A DNA stretch of 64,000 bases from a bacterium 336/3 (GTDB lineage: Bacteria; Bacteroidota; Bacteroidia; Cytophagales; Thermonemataceae): contig LJIE01000001.1 of NCBI GenBank assembly GCA_001281695.1, positions 1,254,586 to 1,318,585 on the forward strand, read 5' to 3'. Of the stretch, positions 27,218 to 33,880 are shown in pieces; the first letter of the stretch is position 1; every line of letters begins with the position of its first letter. A program made the translations under genes and the position numbers. The notes beneath the pieces are model-generated. The model did no database searches, had not been told where the DNA came from, and saw only the letters and a list, made by a program, of their open reading frames with translations.

Positions 27218-27718
27218 TTAAAAAGCACTCCCATAATACGTTTCACCACTGTTCCCACAATGCCATACATCTATATGGTCAAAATAACTATAAGGAAGAA
27301 CTCCCACAATTTTATATTCTTTTTTTTCTTTAGATTCTTCTAAATCTATCATAAAAATATGTAAAAAACCATCTAAATATCTTCTTATGTCATAATATGC
27401 AAGCTTGGATAAGGTTTTTCTCAATGCTTCGGCGTCTATGGCTCTTTGATAATAAACTGATGATGAATCAATGGTTAAAAATTGAGCTTTGGGGGCATAA
27501 AGCTCAACATCTGAATGCCATTGGTCTGTATCAAAAAAATATCCTATTCTATTCTCTGTTTCTTCTTTATATGGTACACGAACAGAAACATTAAAAATTT
27601 CTTGTTTATCTTCTTCACAACGAAACTTTAAAAATAACATATCTGAATATTGAGGGCGACTGTTTTTCATTTGACAGCCTACAAAACCAATCCAAATAAT
27701 CAAAAAAAATACTTTCAT
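27218..27718 (-). CDS. Lipoprotein of unknown function, paralogue C
   Basis: A 166-residue protein from the ATG at 27718; the upstream in-frame start at 27745 lies inside a terminator hairpin and is unlikely. An N-terminal hydrophobic stretch ends in IGFVGC, a standard lipobox. The mature part starts with DMLFLKF and its C-terminal 70 residues (ALRKTLSKLAYYDIRRYLDGFLHIFMIDL...EYKIVGV) align with the 26261 gene. It is therefore a lipid-anchored paralogue. Function unknown. Confidence 0.7.
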   Translation of the reverse strand: MKVFFLIIWIGFVGCQMKNSRPQYSDMLFLKFRCEEDKQEIFNVSVRVPYKEETENRIGYFFDTDQWHSDVELYAPKAQFLTIDSSSVYYQRAIDAEALRKTLSKLAYYDIRRYLDGFLHIFMIDLEESKEKKEYKIVGVLPYSYFDHIDVWHCGNSGETYYGSAF

Positions 27719-27732
27719 AGTTTTAAACTTTA

Positions 27733-27756
27733 AAAGCCCTCGCAAATGAGGGCTTT
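27733..27756 (-). terminator. Terminator hairpin between small secreted-protein genes
   Basis: A 9-bp perfect stem (AAAGCCCTC at 27733-27741 with its complement at 27748-27756) between the 27761 gene and the lipoprotein gene downstream on the minus strand. The following T-run is short. Confidence 0.65.
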
Positions 27757-27760
27757 ATTC

Positions 27761-28264
27761 TTATTTCTTACTTTTTTTTTCTTTATTACCTATTTGCCCC
27801 TCAAAGGAGATTTTAAAAGTATCTCTTGCCCAAGGATTAGAAGCTACAAATTGATGTGTGTAAATTAAAATTACTCCATAACCTCCACTTGCTCCATAAA
27901 ATGTAGTTAACTCAAAATTATTCGCTGTAGTTATATAATTAACACCTGCAATTTGAGTCAATTGATAACTATTTATTTTAGAAAGTGCCTCTTGTTCTGA
28001 ATTTGTTGAGCCTGGAAAACTTACATATTCATTGTCAATAATTACTGCGGGTGATTTGAAGTAACTCATTGCATAAGATTTATGAGGGTTTGTACCTGTC
28101 AGACCAGGACCAGACTTAACAGAAGAATGTAAACCTTCATTAATTGTTTCAGGAAAATATTGTTGTCTTATTTCCTGTATTTTATACCACAAAGTAGAGT
28201 TTTGTGCTTGTGTATGTATAGATAAAAACACAATATACACAAATAATAATAATAGCTTTTTCAT
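27761..28264 (-). CDS. Secreted stand-alone TonB-receptor plug-like protein
   Basis: A 167-residue protein with a signal peptide (KKLLLLFVYIVFLSIHTQAQ). The segment from AVIIDNEYVSF through ALSKINSYQLTQIAG to FYGASGGYGVILIYT follows the pattern of a TonB-dependent receptor plug domain (IDG..., IESIEVLKG..., YGSRGANGVILITT), but no barrel follows: the protein ends about 25 residues later in a lysine-rich tail. It probably derives from a plug domain and may act as a periplasmic adaptor, which is inference. It lies 13 bases downstream of the HExxH lipoprotein gene. Confidence 0.65.
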   Translation of the reverse strand: MKKLLLLFVYIVFLSIHTQAQNSTLWYKIQEIRQQYFPETINEGLHSSVKSGPGLTGTNPHKSYAMSYFKSPAVIIDNEYVSFPGSTNSEQEALSKINSYQLTQIAGVNYITTANNFELTTFYGASGGYGVILIYTHQFVASNPWARDTFKISFEGQIGNKEKKSKK

Positions 28265-28277
28265 AATAGTTTATAGT

Positions 28278-29831
28278 TTAAGGTTTAACAAAAATATCAG
28301 TAGGATTAGTTGCATTTTGCAGGGTTGTACCCTCAGGTTTGGTTTTTATTGTAATTTGAGTTGTTGGGATTGAGTTATATATCCCAGAAGCCAATACAGT
28401 TGTGTTATTTACTACAAAATTAGGTGCTGGCTTGCCTAAAAAGTCAATTTTTCCGTTATCATGAAAATTAACCATCAGTATATATTGTATTTTATATGCG
28501 TCTACTTCATCTTGTAAATCATATAAAACGCCTCCTTTACCTTTTCCTTCACTATCAGGTGTTTTTGAGTAGGATAATTTGCCAGTTTCAAATTGTCCTA
28601 CATGTCTCATTTCATGAGCTTTTAAACCTAAAACAACAGCAGCAGTAATTCCAACATTTTGAGGAAAAGCAACCACTATTTTATTATTTGCTATGTCATA
28701 ATAGGTTTCTCCTTGTGGTATGTATTTACCATTTACATCTACTTCAGGAGGCATAGATTTAAAAAAATATTTATAAGTAGATTTTTCTATAAGTTTAATA
28801 TCCTTTTCAGCCTGCTCATAAGCATCAAGTTTTTTTCTCATAAATGAAACCATAGCTTGAACTTGAGGGTTTTCAGAAGTTGAAAAAGTGTTAATATATT
28901 CTTTTGTTCCTGTCAAACCAGCAGAGATGTAAGTTTTATATTCTTTATAAATTCCTTCAGGGTCTTCGATATGGTCAGGCGTAAAGTTTGGGTCTAAGGG
29001 TTGGTCTTGTCCATTATCTCCACCACCATTACCAGTTTGTCCACTGCCAGGAGGGTTATTAGGGTCAGAGGGAGGTGTCCAAGGGCTACCACCACCATTA
29101 GGGCAGTTGTTTATAGGAGTTCCAAAACCTTGAAATGCACCAGGCATATCAGCACTACAAGGAGCAGGCTCTTGGAGATACTGAACATCAGAGCAACTCA
29201 CTACTGCAACTAATTGATAACAGCCAGGGGAATCGCTACCACTTGTGGGTCTTAGGTTGGCTGTGGTGTTAGTTGTTTCTCCTTTCCAAGAACCACTTTC
29301 AATTTGAGGTGTATATCCTGCATCAAATACCAAAATTTTAGCGTCTGTTCTTGTTTGTATTTCTTCAAATACATTGGCAATAATTTGGTACTTTTGAGAA
29401 GCTACTGTATGCTTGAGGGTTACAAGCTCTACAATATTGGCTTTCACTACTTGGTTTTGAGTATTTAACTCAATTCTTAATCTACGAATGTAGTACAAAT
29501 TGTTGTAATCTACTTTCATGTTTCTGCTTATTGGTGTAATCAGCACCTTATTTCCGTTCAAGAGTGTTACTTGCTCTGTTTTACTCCAAATAGGTTGAAA
29601 GGTTCTAAAGACAGGATAAGCCCACAAATTGATTCGGTTGTCTCTTGCTCCAAGACTTACCTCTACTGTTTTGGTAAGGGCTACGCTTTGGGCGTTTTCA
29701 AAATAAGTTTTGGCTTGTTCTATCACATCAGGATTGATGTTAGTTGTTTGTGGGCGGAGTTCTTGGGTTCGAGGTTTGCAACCAAACACCAATACACTTA
29801 GCAACAGCGTTGCTAAAAAATGTGTTTTCAT
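28278..29831 (-). CDS. Lipoprotein with an HExxH metallopeptidase-like motif
   Basis: A 517-residue lipoprotein: the N-terminal hydrophobic stretch ends in LVFGC (lipobox cysteine 18). Residues about 30-170 form one domain, about 200-245 a segment with four cysteines (204, 213, 225, 243), and 244-275 a proline/glycine-rich linker. In the C-terminal domain KAHEMRHVGQFE contains HEMRH (406-410), the zinc-binding HExxH pattern, and DEVDAY (441-446) could supply a third ligand. The family is not recognised and peptidase activity is inferred. It is divergent from the XRE regulator at 29985 and probably heads the minus-strand transcript with the plug-like gene. Confidence 0.7.
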   Translation of the reverse strand: MKTHFLATLLLSVLVFGCKPRTQELRPQTTNINPDVIEQAKTYFENAQSVALTKTVEVSLGARDNRINLWAYPVFRTFQPIWSKTEQVTLLNGNKVLITPISRNMKVDYNNLYYIRRLRIELNTQNQVVKANIVELVTLKHTVASQKYQIIANVFEEIQTRTDAKILVFDAGYTPQIESGSWKGETTNTTANLRPTSGSDSPGCYQLVAVVSCSDVQYLQEPAPCSADMPGAFQGFGTPINNCPNGGGSPWTPPSDPNNPPGSGQTGNGGGDNGQDQPLDPNFTPDHIEDPEGIYKEYKTYISAGLTGTKEYINTFSTSENPQVQAMVSFMRKKLDAYEQAEKDIKLIEKSTYKYFFKSMPPEVDVNGKYIPQGETYYDIANNKIVVAFPQNVGITAAVVLGLKAHEMRHVGQFETGKLSYSKTPDSEGKGKGGVLYDLQDEVDAYKIQYILMVNFHDNGKIDFLGKPAPNFVVNNTTVLASGIYNSIPTTQITIKTKPEGTTLQNATNPTDIFVKP

Positions 29832-29945
29832 TGAAATTAGTTAAGGTTTAAGTTTTATAGTATAAAGGTGTACCTCCAACGTTTGAGGCTTTTAATAAGT
29901 ATTTGCTAGATTTTCGACAAAAATAATACCTAAAGTCTTAGATGC

Positions 29946-29963
29946 TTATTCAAATTTGAATAA
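29946..29963. promoter_or_regulatory. Candidate XRE operator (perfect palindrome)
   Basis: TTATTCAAATTTGAATAA is an 18-bp perfect palindrome ending 21 bases before the XRE gene start, in the divergent intergenic region with the HExxH lipoprotein gene. Its right end overlaps a TAATTTTA stretch that could be the -7 element. It fits an autoregulatory dimer site. Confidence 0.6.
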
Positions 29964-29984
29964 TTTTACAGAAAACTTACAAAT

Positions 29985-30398
29985 ATGCTCGAATCTGCTC
30001 AAAAACTTAAAAAATTAAGAGAAAAATATGGCTATACGCAAGAGCAATTAGCCGATTTCTTGCAGGTATCACAAAGCTCGTACAGCCGTCTGGAAACAGG
30101 CGAAGGCAAACTAAACTTAGAACAAATAGATAAACTTGCCGAAGCCTACGAAATGGATATTGTAAGTTTTTTGCATTACCTCACTGATGACAAAAGATTT
30201 AATGTAAATCATTCAGGGGACAATAATAATACAGATAATGAAATTAATAGTAATAATAGTAATTATGCTGAAAATATTACTATCAATAATCAATACTCTT
30301 TAAGCAAAGAAGAAAGAGAACTCTATCAAAAGCAGATAGAAAAATTGGAAACAGAAATAGCATTTTTGAGAGAGATGCTCAAAGATAAATTGAAGTAA
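29985..30398 (+). CDS. XRE-family transcriptional regulator with coiled-coil tail
   Basis: A 137-residue protein. Residues about 5-62 form a canonical five-helix Cro/C1-type HTH domain (LKKLREKYGYTQEQLADFLQVSQSSYSRLETGEGKL). An asparagine-rich linker (NNNNTDNEINSNNSN) follows, then a charged coiled coil to the C-terminus. This is the usual build of dimeric, small phage- or chromosome-encoded regulators in Bacteroidota. A palindrome sits just upstream, and the gene is divergent from the secreted/lipoprotein series, which it may regulate together with itself. A terminator follows at 30400. Confidence 0.92.
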   Translation: MLESAQKLKKLREKYGYTQEQLADFLQVSQSSYSRLETGEGKLNLEQIDKLAEAYEMDIVSFLHYLTDDKRFNVNHSGDNNNTDNEINSNNSNYAENITINNQYSLSKEERELYQKQIEKLETEIAFLREMLKDKLK

Positions 30399-30399
30399 A

Positions 30400-30422
30400 A
30401 AAAGGAGCTTTTAGCCCCTTTT
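30400..30422. terminator. Terminator after the XRE gene
   Basis: A 10-bp stem with one mismatch (AAAAGGAGCT at 30400-30409 with AGCCCCTTTT at 30413-30422, 3-base loop) directly follows the XRE stop and precedes the convergent stop at 30427. Confidence 0.7.
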
Positions 30423-30426
30423 GTAA

Positions 30427-30891
30427 TTAAGTTGTTTTTTTGGTTTTGCCTTGCCCCTTAAAACGTTGTTGAAGTTGCTCGGAAACGGTTTTAAGCCCTG
30501 CCTGCGACTTAGCAGCCGTTTTTACATACTCATAAACTGTCAAAGAGGCTTTCATGGCTTCGTTACCTACGGCAGTAGTCGTGTCGTTGAGTTTTTCATT
30601 GAGTGTATTGAGGAGTAAACGAAGCTCCGAAAGTTGTTCAAACAGTTTGCTATCTTTGGCAAGCTCACCAGCATCAAAGCCCGAAGGTAATATTTGGGGG
30701 TAGTTTTGAGCTACATTGTTACAATCTTTTACAAAATCTACACTTTTCGAGCCTAATTTAACCAAAGACTTTTTCTCGTCTGTGGTAAGTGCTACTAAAA
30801 AGGGTAACGCTGTTGAAATAGATTCAATAGCTTGTTTAATTTTCTTGATTTCGTCTCCTGAAACCGTTTGTGAAATATTTTGATAAGCCAT
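30427..30891 (-). CDS. Conserved helical protein of unknown function
   Basis: A 154-residue, mostly helical protein without signal peptide. Its pattern (LTTDEKKSLVKLGSKSVDFVKDCNNVAQNYPQILPSGFDAGELAKD, then DTTTAVGNEAMKASLTVYEYVKTAAKSQAGLKTVSEQLQQRFKGQ) matches a widely distributed Bacteroidota hypothetical family whose members always carry a KLG.K...FV and a late VYEYVKTAAK-type segment. No function is known. Tandem 21-bp repeats lie in its upstream region. Confidence 0.75.
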   Translation of the reverse strand: MAYQNISQTVSGDEIKKIKQAIESISTALPFLVALTTDEKKSLVKLGSKSVDFVKDCNNVAQNYPQILPSGFDAGELAKDSKLFEQLSELRLLLNTLNEKLNDTTTAVGNEAMKASLTVYEYVKTAAKSQAGLKTVSEQLQQRFKGQGKTKKTT

Positions 30892-30955
30892 AATAATAGA
30901 GGTTTAGTTGATTATATATGTTTTTATCAAAATATGTACCAAATTCACTTCATTG

Positions 30956-31186
30956 GTTATACAAATTTGGTAGTCAGGTATATATTTTTAGTAGTTAGTT
31001 ATATAAATTTAATAACGAGTTATATATTTTTAGTAACTGGCTACATAAATTTAATAGTCAGCTATATAATTTTAGTAACTGACTACATAGATTTAGTAGT
31101 TGGTTACATAAATTTGGTAGTCAGTTATTTATTTTTAGTAACTGGTTACATAAATTTAGTAGTCAGTTATATAATTTTGGTAATCA
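30956..31186. repeat. 21-bp tandem repeat, 11 imperfect units
   Basis: Eleven consecutive 21-base units (11 x 21 = 231 bases) each start G-TTA-like and hold an AAATTT or TTTTTA core followed by a GTAGTCA or GTAACTG end. Two sub-types alternate, giving a 42-base higher-order period apart from one repeated sub-type at units 7 and 8. The period equals two DNA helical turns, so the A/T tracts fall on one face and the DNA may be bent. The only open reading frame through it encodes a hydrophobic heptad repeat; see the rejected list. Confidence 0.85.
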
Positions 31187-31194
31187 TAACACTA

Positions 31195-31440
31195 TCAAAG
31201 ATAATGTTGAATTATATCTTCTAAACCATCTTCATGTTCGTGTAAAATTGTTTTAGATACAACTAAATCAATTTTTTGCTCTATTTCTTTTTCAGAATTT
31301 AATTGATTTAAAAAGTCAGGTGATACCTCTCTTTCAAAGAAATAGAAATAAATATCTTCTTTTATGGAATCACTATAACTATCATTTTTTGTGAGTAGAT
31401 AGTTTTCTAAAAAGGCTACTTTTTGTTCATAACTTAACAT
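31195..31440 (-). CDS. Small acidic protein downstream of the DUF3883-like gene
   Basis: An 81-residue, acidic protein (many D and E, sparse K) without signal peptide or recognised domain. Its ATG lies inside the last codons of the nuclease-like gene (7-base overlap, ATGTTAA), which implies translational coupling. Overlap, acidity and pairing with a nuclease-like protein suggest a partner or immunity role, but that is inference. A 21-bp tandem repeat region lies just past its stop. Confidence 0.65.
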   Translation of the reverse strand: MLSYEQKVAFLENYLLTKNDSYSDSIKEDIYFYFFEREVSPDFLNQLNSEKEIEQKIDLVVSKTILHEHEDGLEDIIQHYL

Positions 31441-32192
31441 ATATCATCTATTAGTTGATATTCAATGATGTTTTTTGCAGGTCTATCTTCTTTTCTAAAT
31501 TTTAAGTTTTGGGCAGGATTCTCTACTGTTACAAAAGTAGGAGCATCATTAAGATTTAAAACTACTGTTACAACATAATCATTTTGGAACTCTTGAGCTT
31601 TTATAAACTCTTTTTCAGTCATTCTGAATTTCCCTTTTTTTGCTCTAATGCCTTTTATATCCACTAAAAAAGTACGATTTATAACATCTAATTGGAAATC
31701 GTATCCATCTCCATACATTCTTGCATCTTCAATAATTCCACCTTTAAACTGCTCAATCTGATTGAAATTATGCATAAAGTAAAGTTCTGCTTCTAAACCT
31801 GTTTCTTGCATACTCCTAAACCTTGTTTTAGTAATAGGTTTTACTTTCACAAATAAATCTTTGATTCCATAATTATCTTGCAAGTATAGTTTTACAATAT
31901 TTGCAAAACCTTTTACATCTTCATTGCCAAATAAGCTATCAATTAGTAATTTTCTATGAATATAAGCATCTCCTTTTTGCCACCATCCTTTTCTATCATT
32001 ATCAAAAAAAGGGTCGAACAAGTCCATTCGATTTTTTATAGTGCCAACGGTTTCAGCAATGCCAATACTTACACAATATTCATAAAATGAAGTTTTAGTT
32101 TTAAACCCAAATTCTTTAATAAAATTATCATCAAATTTAGAAAGACCATATCCTAAAAGATTAAGAATTTCGTAATGTTCGTGCTTTGCCAT
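31434..32192 (-). CDS. DUF3883-like (PD-(D/E)xK) nuclease-domain protein
   Basis: A 252-residue protein. The C-terminal 120 residues have the plan of DUF3883, a PD-(D/E)xK endonuclease-like domain: E134/E136 in TGLEAELYFM, GDGYDFQ (D162, D165), FLVDIKGIRAKKGKFRM (D178, K180) and MTEKEFIKAQEFQNDYVVTVVL after it. D178 replaces the usual E of the VEVKG motif. The N-terminal 110 residues are unrecognised. It is followed by an overlapping small acidic gene. Restriction- or toxin-like activity is possible but unproven. It is preceded upstream by a REP-like palindrome. Confidence 0.7.
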   Translation of the reverse strand: MAKHEHYEILNLLGYGLSKFDDNFIKEFGFKTKTSFYEYCVSIGIAETVGTIKNRMDLFDPFFDNDRKGWWQKGDAYIHRKLLIDSLFGNEDVKGFANIVKLYLQDNYGIKDLFVKVKPITKTRFRSMQETGLEAELYFMHNFNQIEQFKGGIIEDARMYGDGYDFQLDVINRTFLVDIKGIRAKKGKFRMTEKEFIKAQEFQNDYVVTVVLNLNDAPTFVTVENPAQNLKFRKEDRPAKNIIEYQLIDDIC

Positions 32193-32289
32193 GATTTAAA
32201 GTAATCAGTTACAAACAAATCTAATAGTTTTTTCTATTTTAAGAAACTTCAAAATAAGAAAAATGATGTTAGGGGAGTAAACAAAAAAA

Positions 32290-32369
32290 CGTCATTACGA
32301 GGCGAATGAAATGAGACGAAGTAATCTAAATCTATCATAATAAGATTGCTTCGTTACACTCGCAATGAC
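32290..32369. repeat. REP-like 80-bp imperfect palindrome
   Basis: Outer arms CGTCATTACGAG (32290-32301) and CTCGCAATGAC (32359-32369) and inner arms ACGAAGTAATCT and AGATTGCTTCGT form an imperfect long hairpin. The core is of the CGTCATTGCGAG / ACGAAGCAATCT type, a REP/MITE-like repeat seen in many bacterial genomes. It lies between the 3' end of the TPR gene and the DUF3883-like gene. No transposase is present in the window. Confidence 0.8.
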
Positions 32370-32376
32370 ATTCTGT

Positions 32377-33177
32377 TTATTTCAACAAATTCTCAAATTC
32401 TTGAGCGAAAGGGCTTGTTCTTAAATTGTTAAATCCACTGTCTTGTGCCATTTGAGGCTTTATTTGAGGAACAACAGTTAATATTTGGCGTAAAAGTTCC
32501 AAACACTCTTCATAGGAGTGTAATGCACTATGACAAGTAGCCATTCCTAAAGCTGCATGAATGCCATATTCGTGTGTGAGTTGTACTTGTTCATAAATGT
32601 TTTTATACAATGCTAAAGCATCTGTATAAGCATTCAGACCTACTAAAATATTACCTTTTTCTATGAAATAAAATGCGTTGGAACTGATTTCAATAGCTTT
32701 GTCTATGGCTTGCAAAGCACCATCCCATTTGGAAAGTAAAGGAAGTTGTAGATTTGTCAGAGCATTCATTTTCTCCGATACAGCCAAATAATAGTAAACT
32801 GTGTCCAAACGATTATCTTTTAAGCCAATTTCAATGGATTTTTTTATAGATTCAATAGCCTTAGGGTAGGTTCTTAAGTGAAAACTTGCCAAACCAACAA
32901 AAAAATGAGCATCTCCTTCATCATCTACAAACTCGTTTACTTTTTCAAAGGGTTCAATTACATTTTGCCAATCTTGTAGCTCCACATAACATTGTCCCAA
33001 TACAAAATAAGGAAACATAAAGTTTGGTTCTTGAGCGATTACATTTTTGAAAGAAGCTATGGCTTCATCGTACATTTGATTTGCTTTGTGTTGTAGTCCT
33101 TGGCTATAAATTTCTTTGAGACTATCATTCAAATTTTTCCCTAAAATAATGTCCTCTGAGATATTGTGTTTTTTCAT
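32377..33177 (-). CDS. TPR-repeat protein
   Basis: A 266-residue protein made largely of tetratricopeptide-like helices: YSQGLQHKANQMYDEAIASFKNVIAQEPNF is a classic unit, followed by AYPKAIESIKKSIEIG-type units and a further YEECLELLRQIL unit near the end. TPR arrays mediate protein-protein contacts. No signal peptide is present. It lies 14 bases downstream of the response regulator on the same strand, so it probably belongs to that transcript and may be part of the signalling module. Confidence 0.85.
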   Translation of the reverse strand: MKKHNISEDIILGKNLNDSLKEIYSQGLQHKANQMYDEAIASFKNVIAQEPNFMFPYFVLGQCYVELQDWQNVIEPFEKVNEFVDDEGDAHFFVGLASFHLRTYPKAIESIKKSIEIGLKDNRLDTVYYYLAVSEKMNALTNLQLPLLSKWDGALQAIDKAIEISSNAFYFIEKGNILVGLNAYTDALALYKNIYEQVQLTHEYGIHAALGMATCHSALHSYEECLELLRQILTVVPQIKPQMAQDSGFNNLRTSPFAQEFENLLK

Positions 33178-33191
33178 AATAATATCTGATT

Positions 33192-33878
33192 TTATCCAAT
33201 TTTTAACAAAAAGCCTTTGCTATGTATATTTTCAATTTCAATAAGAGTGCTTTTGTCCAAACTTAAATATTTTCGGAGTTTGGTAATAAAAACATTCATA
33301 CTTTGTTTGGTGAAGTAGTCATCATTTTTCCAAATTTTAATAAGAGCTTCTTCATGTGTCAAGATTTCTCCTTGTTTATCACAGAGTAGTTTGAGCAAAT
33401 CGGCTTCTTTGGGGCTTAGTTTTTCTTCCTGATGATTTAAGTTTAAAATACGTTTTTCGTAGTCAAAACTAAAACTTCCTATTTGGTAGATTTTTTGTTC
33501 AGATGTTTTATCTGTTTTGAGTTGCAAAAGAGCGTTGAGTTTTAATAGTAAAATTTCAGGGTCAAAAGGTTTGATGAGATAGTCGGCAGCCCCTAATTTA
33601 TAGCCTTGTACTTGGTCTTCTTTGAGAGCTTTAGCTGTTAAGAATACAAAAGGAACATTTTTTTTGCTTTTATGAATATTTTCGGCAACCGTAAAACCAT
33701 CTGTATGGGGCATCATCACATCCAAAATACACAAATCAAAATCTTGAGCATGGAAGGCTTCTATGCCCAAATGCCCATTTTCACAGAGAACTACCTCAAA
33801 ACTATTCATTTCTAAAAAAAACTTGAGCATCAAGCCAAAACTTGCATCATCTTCTACAAGTAAAATACGTTTTTTCAT
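33192..33878 (-). CDS. OmpR/PhoB-family response regulator
   Basis: A 228-residue response regulator. The receiver domain has the acidic pair in ILLVEDD, the phospho-acceptor aspartate in CILDVMMP (about residue 53), the conserved FVFLTAK segment and the lysine of LIKPF. The C-terminal winged-helix DNA-binding domain (YEKRILNLNHQEEKLSPKEADLLKLL through FITKLRKYL) is of the OmpR type. It lies 2 bases downstream of its sensor kinase. It may bind direct repeats found between the kinase and the divergent lipocalin-like genes. Confidence 0.95.
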   Translation of the reverse strand: MKKRILLVEDDASFGLMLKFFLEMNSFEVVLCENGHLGIEAFHAQDFDLCILDVMMPHTDGFTVAENIHKSKKNVPFVFLTAKALKEDQVQGYKLGAADYLIKPFDPEILLLKLNALLQLKTDKTSEQKIYQIGSFSFDYEKRILNLNHQEEKLSPKEADLLKLLCDKQGEILTHEEALIKIWKNDDYFTKQSMNVFITKLRKYLSLDKSTLIEIENIHSKGFLLKIG

Positions 33879-33880
33879 GT

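Noticed and set aside
30956-31186. CRISPR array
   Set aside because: Units are contiguous with no unique spacers and no cas genes nearby.
30880-31224. Open frame of 114 codons through the tandem repeat, encoding a YINLVVS/YIILVTG heptad repeat
   Set aside because: The repeat period (21) is a multiple of three, so one frame stays open by default; the protein is pure hydrophobic heptads, starts in unique DNA before the repeat and has no signal or homologue I recognise. Treated as a DNA repeat.
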